Source: Imbricaverruca yamaguchii
Taxonomy: Eukaryota > Arthropoda > Thecostraca > Neoverrucidae
Length of the DNA stretch: 64,000 nucleotides
Assembly (NCBI GenBank): GCA_034440575.1
Contig: JAOTOL010001519.1
Location: 1,396,697-1,460,696, forward strand
Direction of reading: 5' to 3'
The stretch's first letter is position 1. Every line of letters begins with the position of its first letter. Below the pieces are notes generated by a model that was not told the DNA's origin, made no database searches, and saw nothing but the letters and a program-made list of their open reading frames with translations. The translations under genes and the position numbers were made by a program. This document shows, piece by piece, positions 9,536 through 21,134 of the stretch.

Positions 9536-11690
9536 CGGCTATGGGCGATTCGACTACCAGAATCAGTATGAGCCCATAATATTTTTTTTTATAGCTACCT
9601 GTCACTCAACTTGCGTCTACATGAGATCATGTAATGAGGACGTCTTTTTGAGGGTATAACAGGTTGACAGGTTGATGAGTATCCAGCGAGAATATGCTAG
9701 TCATCTCAGAGTGACAGTGTCATGCAATTGCTCCTGGCTTAACGTAGGTATCTGCTTGGGAGGGAAAACACATGGACATTTCCACCTTCCAAGAGGGATT
9801 TTCTTGTTCTTTTTTTTCGTTACGATGATCATCCCTGCATCCTCCTTATCAAACACAAGAGATGCTCAGATCCATCGATGGCTACCTAACCAATGTGCAC
9901 AGAACATCCGAGAGATAATTGAAACATACTATATGCTCTGGTGTGTCTTGTTTGTGTGCATAGGAAATACACCACACATGCAACAACTTTCTCTTAGATT
10001 TAGTTCCTTACCCAAAGCACATCATACCATTTCAGCATATGCCACATAAAAATGTATGCCCGAGAAGGAACAAGGATTTATTCAATAAATGAAGCTAACA
10101 TATGAGTAAATATAAAAAGAAATAAATCGCTACAACTGACAAACTTGGTGCACTTGCATCTGCAACGTGCATCTCTGAGGAATTGCACTATTGCCAGTTC
10201 ACACTAAACAGCAACCAGAATTCGTCGAACAGGGTGTACTTCCCCCATAAAGTGAAGCTTCCGGATGCATCTAAGTTTTCTGTTATATGAGGTCACATTA
10301 GCAGGTGGTGTTAAACTACTCCATACGAGCAGAGGGAAGGAACAGTAGACATGCCAGACAATTGTTGTTTATTGGTTGATTCACGACAGACTTTATGCAC
10401 ATTACGGAATGGGCGGAGGGAAATGCTGGTGGCGCGAGTCTAACCCGGGTCTTTGGCATAGCCCCCTTCCCCGCCGCGACATGCCAGACAAAAATTCAAA
10501 TGCAATAACATAGCAATAGTGCGACGAACGAGAACCACATTGTGATATTGGGAACACGTCACCACGGGAGTGAAACATGTGAAATTGTGATGTCAATATC
10601 AGATGTCATAAACCTCATGGATCAAGCAGAAAGCACACACGATCCCTCCCTGAAAACCGATGTCGACCAATTTATGGTAAAATTGAAGTGCAAGAACAGC
10701 ACAATAATGGCGCATATTTTAAACTGAATAATACATTTTGTTGTCATTTGGGTTTCAAGGCCGCATGGACCGCATTGGCCATATAGCGGTCATGGAATAA
10801 TATATTTAACGATGCATTTACATGATTTACAGAACATGTGGAACCGGCATCACATAGGTAGGAGCTGTACATCTGGGAGTCACCATAAGTTTGAAATAAT
10901 ATTAATAGCGAGGGCGTATTTCTAAGCTAAAAATAAAGTATACATGCATTAACTTACTGCAAGCGTCGATAAAGTCATCTTGGATCAAAAATATATTTTA
11001 CTGAATACAAAATTTTACTTATATTGAGCAAGGGCACCTCCAGTGATGGGGGGAGCAGGAAACTGTGTACTATCAGCTAAGGTTAGTCAGGCAATTGAGG
11101 CTTAACAAAATTAACGTGTGCGTCATGAATTTAATAGAGCTGGTTGTTGTCCCGAGTGGCCTCATGCAATGTTCACCGAGACGCCGTCATCACTATCTGA
11201 ATGCGGGATATAAGTGGTCTTCATCTCGGTAGTATCCGGCAACTCTCCGAAGATTTAAAAAAACATCTGGCAAGAGCATATGGAACCAATTGGCGGCGCG
11301 GTTATAATACACTACACGCAAATATTCGAGAAAACGTGCCAAGCACCTTCACAACGGCACTGATCGTCCATGGTACTCGGTAGCGAGTGGTTGGTGATAT
11401 TTGTTGTATGCTATATTGAGCTAGACATCGACAGACCGATGAATGTTCAGAGGCGTTTTTTTCGTGTTATGATTGGGGTGACCAAGGCGATGTGGACTGA
11501 GGCAGAAAGATGGCAAAATTACGAAGCGCCTTCAATGGCACAATTCTGCATAACATCGGTTCAAAATGATCAATTGTTTTTTAAAAAAATCAATCTTTTC
11601 GCCATAAAAAGCACGACAATTCTACTCCCGGTACAACTTCAATATAGTACATTCCTATGGAAAAGCAGCACACACAGACTGACCGCGGAC
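9536..11690. other. CABIN1 intron between exons 7 and 8
   Basis: AT-rich unique sequence with one family S SINE at 10.36-10.48 kb. A small exon joining exons 7 and 8 could hide here; none was recognised. Confidence 0.6.
10361..10477 (-). mobile_element. tRNA-derived SINE, family S, internally deleted copy
   Basis: It shares the tail and GATTCACGACA...TTTATGCACATT body with the copy at 30.6 kb but lacks part of the middle. A perfect 13-bp target duplication (GACATGCCAGACA) lies at 10348-10360 and 10478-10490. It lies in the CABIN1 intron between exons 7 and 8. Confidence 0.9.
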
Positions 11691-11928
11691 CAGTAATTCG
11701 GCCTGGCACCAGCGGCGGGCCGCGCCAGTCGAGGCTGACCTGGGACAGCAGGCGGTTGGCGTGTGAGTTGAGTGTGTAGCAGAAGGTGCCGAACTCGAGC
11801 CACAGGTTGTGCAGCTGCGGGTCCAACTGGAGGGCGCGCCGGTAGCAGCGCACTGCCGCCTCCACGCGCCGCCACAGCTGCGTGTCGTCGCCCGAGGCTC
11901 GGTCGCACAGGTTCAGCTCCCGGTCCAC
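11691..11928 (-). CDS. CABIN1: CABIN1 exon 7 (TPR repeat)
   Basis: The acceptor cgtacgacag opens VDRELNLCDRASG, followed by VRCYRRALQLDPQLHNLWLE and FGTFCYTLNSHANRLLSQ. Human CABIN1 has FRRALEIDSSNLSLWIEYG and SYALHSFASRQLKQ here. The start is firm (phase 0). The end is uncertain: CAG|GTCAGC at 11740 is the best-looking donor but leaves the wrong phase for exon 8. Reading on through LDWRGPPL, which resembles the human WRGELPPEL, to a weak donor ACTG|GTCCGC at 11691 restores the phase. A small unseen exon between exons 7 and 8 is the alternative. Confidence 0.85.
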
Positions 11929-11934
11929 CTGTCG

Positions 11935-12400
11935 TACGACAGCGTTAGTCCAGCAAAGAAGGCCCTAGCTCACCTGCTAGTGGCACCGGTACCAATACCA
12001 CAGCGTCATTCACAGCGTAGAGGCTCCTAGCTCACCTGCTAGTGACATCAGTACCAGCACCACAGCATCGCTCACAGAACAGCCCCAAACTCACCTGCTA
12101 GTGACACTAGTGTCAGCACCACAGAGTAATTCACAGCACAGATCTTAGCTCACCCGCTAGTAACACCAGTACCAATACCACAGCGTCACTCGCAGCACAG
12201 CAGCTCCTAGTTCACATGCTAGTGACACTAGTGCCAGCAGCACGGAGTAATTCACAACACGAGTCAGCTGTGATCCACCTGACTGGCGAGTACCAAAGCG
12301 CCATACACAGCACAGAAGCTCCTAGCTCAACTGCTAGTGACACCAGAACCAGTACACAGCGTAATTCACGATCCGAGTTACCTCCCGATCCGCATGCCAG
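11935..12400. repeat. About 75-bp repeat in the CABIN1 intron between exons 6 and 7
   Basis: About six imperfect units with CTCCTAGCTCACCTGCTAGT and ACCAGTACCAGCACCACAGC. On the minus strand each has AGCAG|GTGAGCTAGG, a strong donor-like string. The array stops a few bases from the acceptor of exon 7. Confidence 0.85.
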
Positions 12401-12535
12401 TAGCGAGTCAAATCGGCCGTGTGCAATGTCACGATCACCGCACATGCAGATACGCTCAATCCCACTGCCGCTACATTGCTATCCCGTGGGATCGCGTCAG
12501 AGCCGGCGAGATATGACAGCTGAGTCTGCACTTAC

Positions 12536-15500
12536 CTGACTGCCGCGAGTGAGTGCCATGGCCGCCCACGAGTCGCGCCGCTCCGGGTTGATGGCCAGGT
12601 CGCGGGCGAAGTACGGCAGCGAGTCCAGCTGCGGCCGGATCGACTCCCACTGGCGGTTCTTGAAGTTGAAGTCGGCCACCAGGTAGTAGAGGTTCTTGGT
12701 GACGCTGGTGGCGACGAGCGGCGGCGGCAGCGGCGGCCGCGTCCGCTCCGGCTCCGTCACCCAGCGCTCCACCAGCTCGCCGCGCGCGTCCGGCGAGCTC
12801 TCGGGCGGCACGAGCGTCATGACGCGCTCGAACAGCGCCTTGTCGTCGGCCGAGATGCTGGCCACGCGGCCGTCGAACTGCGGCAGCTCGCACGGGCAGA
12901 AGTAGTAGTACATCTGCTGGGCGCGCCGCCAGGTCAGTCGCACCGGCGGCACGCCGTGGTCGGCCAGGTGGCTGGTGCGGCTGCGCTTAGCCGGGTGGGC
13001 GTACAGGCAGAAGAAGCACTGCTCGAGCGCCAGCCGCAGCTCCTCGTCGTACGGCAGGTTGTCGTCAGCGTCCAGCGCCGGCAGCAGCTCGCCCAGACAC
13101 AGGTGCAGCAGGGCGCCCTCGTCCGAGCAGCACCAGGAGCGCGCTCCCAGCGCCTCGTGCGCCAGCACGAGGAAGCGCAGCGAGTCGGGCATACGGCGCG
13201 GTCGACGGCCTGCACCGGCGGTGGCGGTGGCGGTGGCGGTGGCGGTCAGGCGCTCCTGATGCGCCAGCGCGCCGTACAGCAGTAGCCAGGGCGACACCGT
13301 CTCCAGCGGCAGCACCAGCACGTCGTCGCCGCTGTTCAGCTGGTGCACGATCAGGTGCAGCAGGTTCTCAGAGAGCCGGCAGAGACGCGGCTGCTCCAGC
13401 AGCGCTGTCCAATCGGCCGGCAGCGCCGCGCACGCGCGCACGATCAACTCGGCCCAGCGGGCGCGCTCGAACGGCTCGTCCAGCGCCAGGTACGCCTGCA
13501 GACTCTCGTGCAGACTGGCCTCGCAGTACGCGGCCGTCTCGGCCGGCCGCTGCAGCCGCTCCAGCGCGTCGAGCAGCATGGCCAGCTGGCGACTGCGGTG
13601 CGGCAGGCGGCTATCGAGTGCGGCGCCGACCGCGCCGGAGAACGTGGCGCCCAGCACCTCCACCACGTCTTCGAACTTGTCCTCGTCGTAGAACTGCTGC
13701 ACGGTGTCCAGGTCATGCACCCGCTGCAGGGCGGACAGCTCTAGCTGCACGCTGGCTGCCGAGATGAGAGGGTCGTGCACGCAGTTGACCAGGTGCAGGG
13801 TGAGCTGCTGGTCGGTGGGCAGGCACTGGTAGAAGTAGTCCAGGTCGCGCAGCTGCGCCATGGCCAATGGATGGTCATCGTGCAGACGCCAGAACTTGTG
13901 GCGGCACCAGCCGTAGCGCAGCTGCGCCGCCTGCTGCTCCTCACCCAGCAGCTCGCCGTTCAGCACGAGGAAGCCGAGCTGCGACAGGTCCTCCTCGGTG
14001 GCCTCCAGACCGGCGGCGCCGGTACCCTCTTCCATGGCGCAGTCGACGCGCAGCTCGGCGTGCAGTAGCGACACGAGCGTGTCCCGCAGCAGCTCCGGCG
14101 CCGTCTCTGGCGTCAGCTCCAGCTGGAACGGCTCGGGTCGCGCCGCGTGTGGCCGCGCCAGCGTGTACGTCTCGATGAAGAGCTCGGCGAGGTGCGGCGG
14201 CCAGACGTAGCTGCGTCGCCGCTCCAGCGCCCACAGCCACGCCCACAGCAGCTGCACCACGCCGTCGTTGTGGGCGTGGTCCGCCAGCCACGCTACCACG
14301 TCGTCGGCTTCGTCGGCCAGCAGCGGCGCGTCGGCACGGCCGGCCGCCTCGGCACTGCGGGCCGCCTTCCATCGCGGCGACGCGTCGCCAATCTTCATGG
14401 AGCCGCGGTCGAAGCGGAGAGCGGCCGGCAGTAGGGCCGAGAACATCTCGCGGTAGTTGGCGCCGCCGCCGCCGACCGCCACCTCCTCGAAGCGCAGGCC
14501 GCCCGCGGAGCGCGACCGCTTGCTGCGTCGCTTCTCGGCCGGGTCGTTGCGCGGCCACATCTTCAGCGACTCGAGGACGGAGCGCTTGCGCTTGACGGCC
14601 ACGCGACGGCGGCCCGAGCTTTCCGTCTCGGTGCCGGCGTCCGACGTGAGCTCGGAGCCGGCCTCTTGGCCGCCGTCACCGTCGTCGGTCGGGTCCCTGC
14701 CGCCGCACGGCTCCTCGCTCTCGTCACCGGCCGCACAGGCGTCGTCGGCTGTCTCCTGGCTGGAGCGGTCACCCTTCTCCGCCGCCTCAGAGGTATCCCG
14801 GTCCGGGCTGCGTGCCAAATCCTGGCTGCTCCCCGCCTCTCCCTCCTGATCAGCAGCTCGAACATCCTGATCAACGTAATCCTCTTCATCAACCATTGCT
14901 TTCTCCTTAAAGACTTCTATCGTCTCTACATCAGCACCTACCTCCTCGGGATCAGCTTCTTCTGCCTCCAGATCGGCTTCCCCTCCTTCCTGACCGACTG
15001 GGTATTCCTCCAAACCAACCTCTTCCTCCCGATCTTCCTCTACTGCCTCCAGATCGGCTTCCCCTACTTCTACGTCCGCTTCTCCGTTATTCAGATCAGT
15101 TTGCCCCACTTCTATATGGTCGTCTCCCATATCCTGGTCCATGCACGGGCTACGGTCAGGCTCGGTGCAGTGAAAGGAGTCCTTGGCCACACGACCAGGC
15201 AGCTCCTCGGTCGTCGGCTGGTCCTGGTCGGCAACATCGCACGCCAGCGTCTCGTCCCCGACGTCAACGTTGTCCACGGCCATTTTCTGAGCAAATAGTT
15301 TACTGCCCTCGGGATTCAACACTTGGCTCGGTGCCTGGTCCTGAGTGATCGCACTCCCAGGACTGCCGTCTTCTCCGACCCGCTGACCGACCGGACACTC
15401 TCCCCGACCAGCTTCACCGTCACGAACACCCTCAGCCTCGGGAACCTGAACCGACTCGATCGACATGACACCAGCCGGACACTCTCCCCGACCAGCTTCA

Positions 15501-18500
15501 CCGTCACGAACACCCTCAGCCTCGGGAACCTGAACCGACTCGATCGACGTGACACCAACCGGACTTAACGACTTCTCACCAGCGACAGTTTTCAGATGTG
15601 ACCCCGTTCCACACCCTCTGAGGTCATCGTCCTTCTCGTCGCCTATCCGAGTACTGTCATCTACATTTAAGCCGTTGTCATCTGAGGGCTCCCCGCTATT
15701 GGCAGGCTCTGTGTCGCCCCCGTCAAGCTTGTTGGTGCCCACTCTGCTCTGGGTAAGCGTGTCCTCAACCTCCGCATCACCTTCGTTCGCAGCAGTGCCT
15801 CCCTCGTGCAGCGAGGCCGCTACTCGGGCATCCGGCTGAGACGCCTCGGTAGTTCTTTGCTGAGATTCTTGACTGCCGCTGGCATCCACCACATCGCCAG
15901 CGCCACCTACATTATCGCCCGACTCGCAAGCAGCGCAACTGTCCGGAGCAGCGCCACCTCCTGACCCCCTCCGGTCATTCGCACAGTCATCTTCACCTTG
16001 AGCAGTCCCTGCTGGGGAACAAGCGAGCTGGATATCTTCTCTGGCTGCTGACTCGAGCCGCCCGTCGTGTGCCTCCGCCGGTGACGAGACGGGCACCGCC
16101 AGGGGCTGCTCCTGGACCTTCCCCGGGTCCGGGCGGACGGGCACCGCCGGGGGCTGCTCCTGTACCTTCCCCGGGTCCGGGCGGACCTTCCCCGGGTCCG
16201 GGCGGACGGGCACCGCCGGGGGCTGCTCCTGTACCTTCCCCGGGTCCGGGCGGACGGGCACCGCCAGGGGCTGCTGCTGGACCTTCTCCGGGTCCGGGGG
16301 GACAGGCGACAGCCGGTCCGCCCCGTCCTGCGCGCCCGCCACCAGCACGTGACGTCGGCCGTCCTTGCCGGCGCGATCGATGCGAAACCGCTTCAGCTTG
16401 TCGAGCAGGCTGGTGCCGGCCGGCCTGCTGGTCAGCAGGGCTGCCGCCGGAACGGCGACATCGCCGCCGGCGGCCAGCTGGCAGACGGGCAGAGGCCCCG
16501 GCTCAGCGTCACGGTCACACACAGACTCGAGCGGGCCCGGCTGCGTCGCAGACCGTGCCGCGCGGTCCTCGTCAGAGGGGGTAGTGACAGTGGGCGGGGC
16601 TGACAAACACTCCGGATCCGTCGCCATCGGCTTGACTCTGTCAGTAGGCGCCGGGCCGTCCACCGAGAACTCGTGGCGTCGCTGCGGCGGACAACCGTCG
16701 GTGTCTGATGCAGGCTGCGGCCAGCCCTGTGCCGCCGGTGCCCGCACAACATGTACCGCCGGCTCAACCACAGCATGTTCCGCCGGTTCAGTCACATTAT
16801 GCACCACCGGTTCCGTGACACCAAATATCGTCGATTCAGTCGCATGGTGAGTCATGGGTTCAGGTTCATCCGTTCTCTTGCTGTCACCGTCCGAGGCGGT
16901 GCAGCGATGACTCGGCGAGTCGGGCCCCGACGAGTCAGTCAGCTCGCCTTCCTCCAGGGTGGAGCGCCTCCGCCCCGGCTGGGTCTGAAGCGCAGGCGCC
17001 GGCTTCCCAGCCACCTGGGGCGACGCCGGCTCCCCAGCCAGCTGGAGCGGCGCCGGCTCCCCAGCCAGCTCGGGCGACGCCGGCTCACCAGCCAGCTGCA
17101 ACGGCGCCGGCTCCCCAGCCAGCTGGAGCGGCGCCGGCTCCCCAGCCATCTGGGGCGGCGCCGGCTTCCCAGCCAGCTGGAGCGGCGCCGGCTCCCCAGC
17201 CAGCTGGAGCGGCGCCGGCTCACCAGCCAGCTGGAGCGGCGCCGGCTCCCCAGCCAGCTGGAGCGGCGCCGGCTCCCCAGCCAGCTGGGACGGCGCTGGC
17301 TCTCCAGCCAGCTCGGGGGACGTCGGCTCCCCAACCAGCTCGGGCGGCGCCGGGTCTCTAGCCAGCTTTGACGGCTGTCTAGAGACGGCGCTATCAGTCG
17401 AAAGGCGACGCTGTGACACGTCACTGTCGGAGAAGATCTCACCCTCTTCCACGTCACTGCCCGCGGCGGCCAGCGGGTCGCCCACCTGGCAAGTCCGCGC
17501 CACATCAGTGGTCAGTTGGACACCGGCCTTGGCACAGTCGCCGCTGGCCAGCTCGGCCCCGGTGTTGACACAATCACCACTGGTCGGCTTAGCGTCAGCG
17601 CTGACACCACCAACATTGGCCGGTTTCACACCGGTGCTGACCTCATGATCACTAGTCACCTCAGTCCCAGTGTTGACACCATCACTGTTGGTTGGTTTCA
17701 CACTAGTGTTGACGCCATGACCACCGGTCAGCTCGGCCCCAGTTCTGACCTCATGACCACCGGCTAGTTCATCCCCAGTTCTGACCTCATGGTCACCGGT
17801 CAGCTCGGTCCCAGTTCTGACCTCATGACCACCGGTTAGTTCAGCCCCAGTTCTGACCTCATGACCACCGGTCAGCTCGGCCCCAGTTCTTACCTCATGA
17901 CCACCGGCTACTTCAGCCCCAGTGCTGACCTCATGGCCACCGGTCAGCTCGGCCCCAGTTCTGACCTCATGACCACCGGTTAGTTCAGCCCCAGTTCTGA
18001 CCTCATGACCACCGGTCAGCTCGGCCCCAGTTCTGACCTCATGACCACCGGTTAGTTCAGCACCAGTTCTGACCTCATGACCACCGGCTAGTTCAGCCCC
18101 AGTATTGACCTCATGACCACCTGTCAGCTCGGCCCCAGTTCTGACCTCATGACCACCGGTTAGCTCGGCCCCAGTTCTGACCTCATGACCACCGGTCAGC
18201 TCGGCCCCAGTTCTGACCTCATGACCACCGGTCAGCTCGGCCCCAGTTCTGACCTCATGACCACCGGTCAGCTCGGCCTCAGTTCTGACCTCATGACCAC
18301 CGTTCAGCTCGGCCCCAGTTCTGACCTCATGACCACCGGTCAGCTCGGCCCCAGTTCTGACCTCGTGACCACCGGTCTGCTCGGCCCCGGTTCTGACCTC
18401 ATGACCACCGGTCAGCTCGGCCCCAGTTCTGACCTCATGACCACCGGTTAGTTCAGCCCCAGTTCTGACCTCATGACCACCGGTCTGCTCGGCTGGCGGC

Positions 18501-19924
18501 AGCAGAGAGCTCGCCGTCGTGTCGAACCACTGTTCGCTGTCCGACGTGTCATAGCTACAGAGTCGAGGCTTGTCGGTCGCCGAGCCGGGCACCCCTCGAC
18601 CAGGCCAGTCGGCGTGCTCTGTCTCACCGTCAGCCGCTATGGCTGTATCGGAGGCACCACTCTGTCCAGCCGGGTCCGCGGTGGCCTGCCCGCCAGGCCT
18701 TCGCCTATCAGTTGGGGAGACCACTACATGTTCGAGGTGTTCCGCTTTCAACGACTTGGGCACTTCGGTGGTGGGGAGTTCATCGATACTCCCGCGGTCC
18801 TCCGTCACAGACCGCACACTCGGCTTACTCTCCGACGTATCCAAGTCGCCGGCTTCTGGACGTGCCCGTGCTCCGTCGTCACTGGCATCGGCTGCCATCT
18901 GCCCGACGTCCGACGACACGGACACAAGCGCTGCGCTCGGATCAGCTGGGGTTGCATCATCCTGCTGCGCAACTGTCTCTGTTGAGTCCGCACCACCGGA
19001 GCCAACTTGGTGTAGACCGACGGTGGCTTGTCCTGCGACGGTGTGCGCTGTGTGCGCCACCACGGCTTTCGCCTCCTGGGGGCTCCTTTCGCCAGATTCG
19101 GATCGTTCCTTCGTAGGAACACCGTTTTTGTGATCAGCTGCCACCACATCAGAGCCACGATTCTCATTGGTCTCAGACTGTGCACGGTCGAGTGGTTCGG
19201 ACACAATCGCTGCACTGCGTGCTTTGTCTTCTTTGGTGTCTGCTTCCTCCATCTCTTCGCCATTAAATTCCATGACCTTGGCACACTCAGATATTATAGC
19301 TACAGGTCCAGAAACGTTATCCACCTGCATGTCTTTCGAACGATCCGTCCCGTCCCGTTCAGCAGCTTTTGTATCCAAAGGCTTTGTATCACCTGGGCTG
19401 GCTTCTCGTGTTCCCTCCGCTTCAGAGTTCTTTGGTGGAGACGTATTGGCACCAGTGTCTCCATCGACTTCCATTGCTCCCACAGCCTGAAAACCCTGCG
19501 CAACGGACGTGTCACTGGTTTCACACGGCTTTCCCTCGTCAGACCCTGTTTCAATTGGCTTCACGTGCATGCCCTCAGCGGCGATATGCGTCACATTGAC
19601 AGAACGTTTACTCGCATCGACGATCCCATCATTTTCGGGTTTCGACACATCAGATCCAGTGCCCGTCTGGGCGGCTTTGCGCGCTGTCTGGTTATCTTCA
19701 GTTGCGGTGTCGGTAAGCGCCAGCTGCTGGCGCGGCCCCCTCTCGTCGCTGGACACCGGCACGTCGTCGTCCAAGGTCAGCCGGCGACGCGCCTTCAGGA
19801 CGGCCTGGTCCTCGAACGTGACTCGCCGGCTGTCGAGGCGAGCCGCCGACTGCGGCGGCGAGGTCGAGTCGGCGCTCTGTACACGGACCAGCGCTGCCTC
19901 CAGGTCCACCGGCGACAGCAGGCT
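12536..19924 (-). CDS. CABIN1: CABIN1 exon 6, 2,463 codons, with giant disordered insertion
   Basis: One uninterrupted 7,389-nt exon. The acceptor gatgtggcag opens SLLSPVDLEAALV and the donor CAG|GTAAGT follows ALTRGSQ; both junctions are phase 0. Residues 1 to about 1,780 are low-complexity, rich in E, D, S, T, G and P, and contain a 12-residue repeat (ELTGGHEVRTGA type, about 22 copies) and a 9-residue repeat (GEPAPLQLA type, about 13 copies). A basic stretch (VAVKRKRSVLESL, then AEKRRSKRSRS) probably acts as a nuclear localisation signal. The last roughly 680 residues are the conserved CABIN1 core: NYREMFSALLPAALR, YVWPPHLAELFIETY, GARSWCCSDEGALLHL, LALEQCFFCLYAHPAKRS, NLYYLVADFNFKNRQW. 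The function of the insertion is unknown. Plus-strand reading frames here are antisense shadows. Confidence 0.95.
17000..17345 (-). repeat. Coding 27-bp minisatellite inside CABIN1 exon 6
   Basis: About 13 in-frame copies of a 27-bp unit encode GEPAPLQLA and variants (GEPASPELA, GKPAPPQMA). The unit length keeps the frame, and most differences are single substitutions, so the array expanded recently inside a translated, probably disordered region. Confidence 0.9.
17700..18495 (-). repeat. Coding 36-bp minisatellite inside CABIN1 exon 6
   Basis: About 22 in-frame copies of a 36-bp unit encode ELTGGHEVRTGA and variants such as EVAGGHEVRTGA and ELAGGHEVNTGA. No copy breaks the frame. The glutamate and valine positions are invariant in most copies, while the third, ninth and tenth residues vary. 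This looks like concerted evolution under a frame constraint. Confidence 0.92.
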
Positions 19925-20450
19925 CTGCCACATCAGAGGCAGCGGTCAGCACTACCTCCAAGTCCACAGGCGACAGCAGGCTCTGCCACATCAGAGGCAG
20001 CGGTCAGCACTACCTCCAGATCTACCGGCGACAGCAGGCTCTGCCACATCAGAGGCAGCGGTCAGCACTACCTCCAGATCCACCGGCGACAGCAGGCTCT
20101 GTCACATCAGAGGCAGCGGTCAGCACTACCTCCAAGTCCACAGGCGACAGCAGGCTCTGCCACATCAGAGGTAGCGGTCAGCACTACCTCCAGATCCACC
20201 GGCGACAGCAGGCTCTGTCACATCAGAGGCAGCGGTCAGCACTACCTCCAAGTCCACAGGCGACAGCAGGCTCTGCCACATCAGAGGCAGCGGTCAGCAC
20301 TACCTCCAGGTCCACCGGCGACAGCAGGCTCTGCCACATCAGAGGCAGCGGTCAGCACTACCTCCAGGTCCACAGGCGACAGCAGGCTCTGCCATATCAG
20401 AGGCAGCGGTCAGCACTACCTCTAGGTCTACCGGCGACGGCAGGCTCTGC
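19925..20450. repeat. 58-bp minisatellite carrying the CABIN1 exon 6 acceptor
   Basis: About nine copies spaced exactly 58 bp. On the minus strand each has GATGTGGCAG, then AGCCTGCTGTCGCCGGTGGA (the first bases of exon 6), then TCTGGAG|GTAGTG. Each unit therefore holds an acceptor, 27 exon-like bases and a donor-like GT. Confidence 0.93.
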
Positions 20451-20814
20451 CACCGGTGGCACCATAATCTCCAGGCACCCTAATCTACCGCTGCAGGTTG
20501 AGTAATGGATATAGTTAGGCAGCAACGCACAACGTTCATAATCACTTTCTTTGAAGAAAAAAAAAAACATTTGCATGTAATTAGCACTGCAAGCTTAGAG
20601 TCGTATAAATCACGGCATGCCGACTTCCGGCAGCGGAGCGGTGGCTTGGGTTACGACTCCTCTCTGCGATGTTTGGATGATCGCGAACAAACCTCAGGTG
20701 GTGATGCGAAGGCGATGCAATTTTTGTGGTGCAAGTGGTGCACAGTGCTTGAATGCACTTCTATGGCACCCACCAGGGCGGCGCCGGCGTCACAGACTGT
20801 GGCAGTGTGACACC

Positions 20815-21050
20815 ACACGTGTGGAACATGCTCGTGTGGGACATGCTCGTGTGGGACACGCTCGTGTGGAACATGCTCGTGTGGGACATGCTCGTGTGGG
20901 ACATGCTCGTGTGGAACATGCTCGTGTGGGACATGCTCGTGTGGGACATGCTCGTGTGGGACATGCTCGTGTGGGACAAGCTCGTGTCGGACATGCTCGT
21001 GTGGGACATGCTCGTGTGGGACACGCTCGTGTGGGACACGTCCATGTGCA
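20815..21050. repeat. 15-bp minisatellite
   Basis: About 15 copies of GCTCGTGTGGGACAT with few changes. It lies at the far end of the large array of CABIN1 intron 5 and is bordered by copies of the exon 5 end. Confidence 0.93.
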
Positions 21051-21134
21051 GCGATATCCAACTGTGCAGCGGTACCCACCAGGGCGACGCCGGCGTCGCA
21101 GATGTGACACCACAAGTGTGGAACACGTTCTAGT

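Noticed and set aside
12696..19600. Numerous plus-strand frames opposite CABIN1 exon 6
   Set aside because: Antisense shadows caused by GC-rich codon use; no similarity to known proteins and no splice logic.
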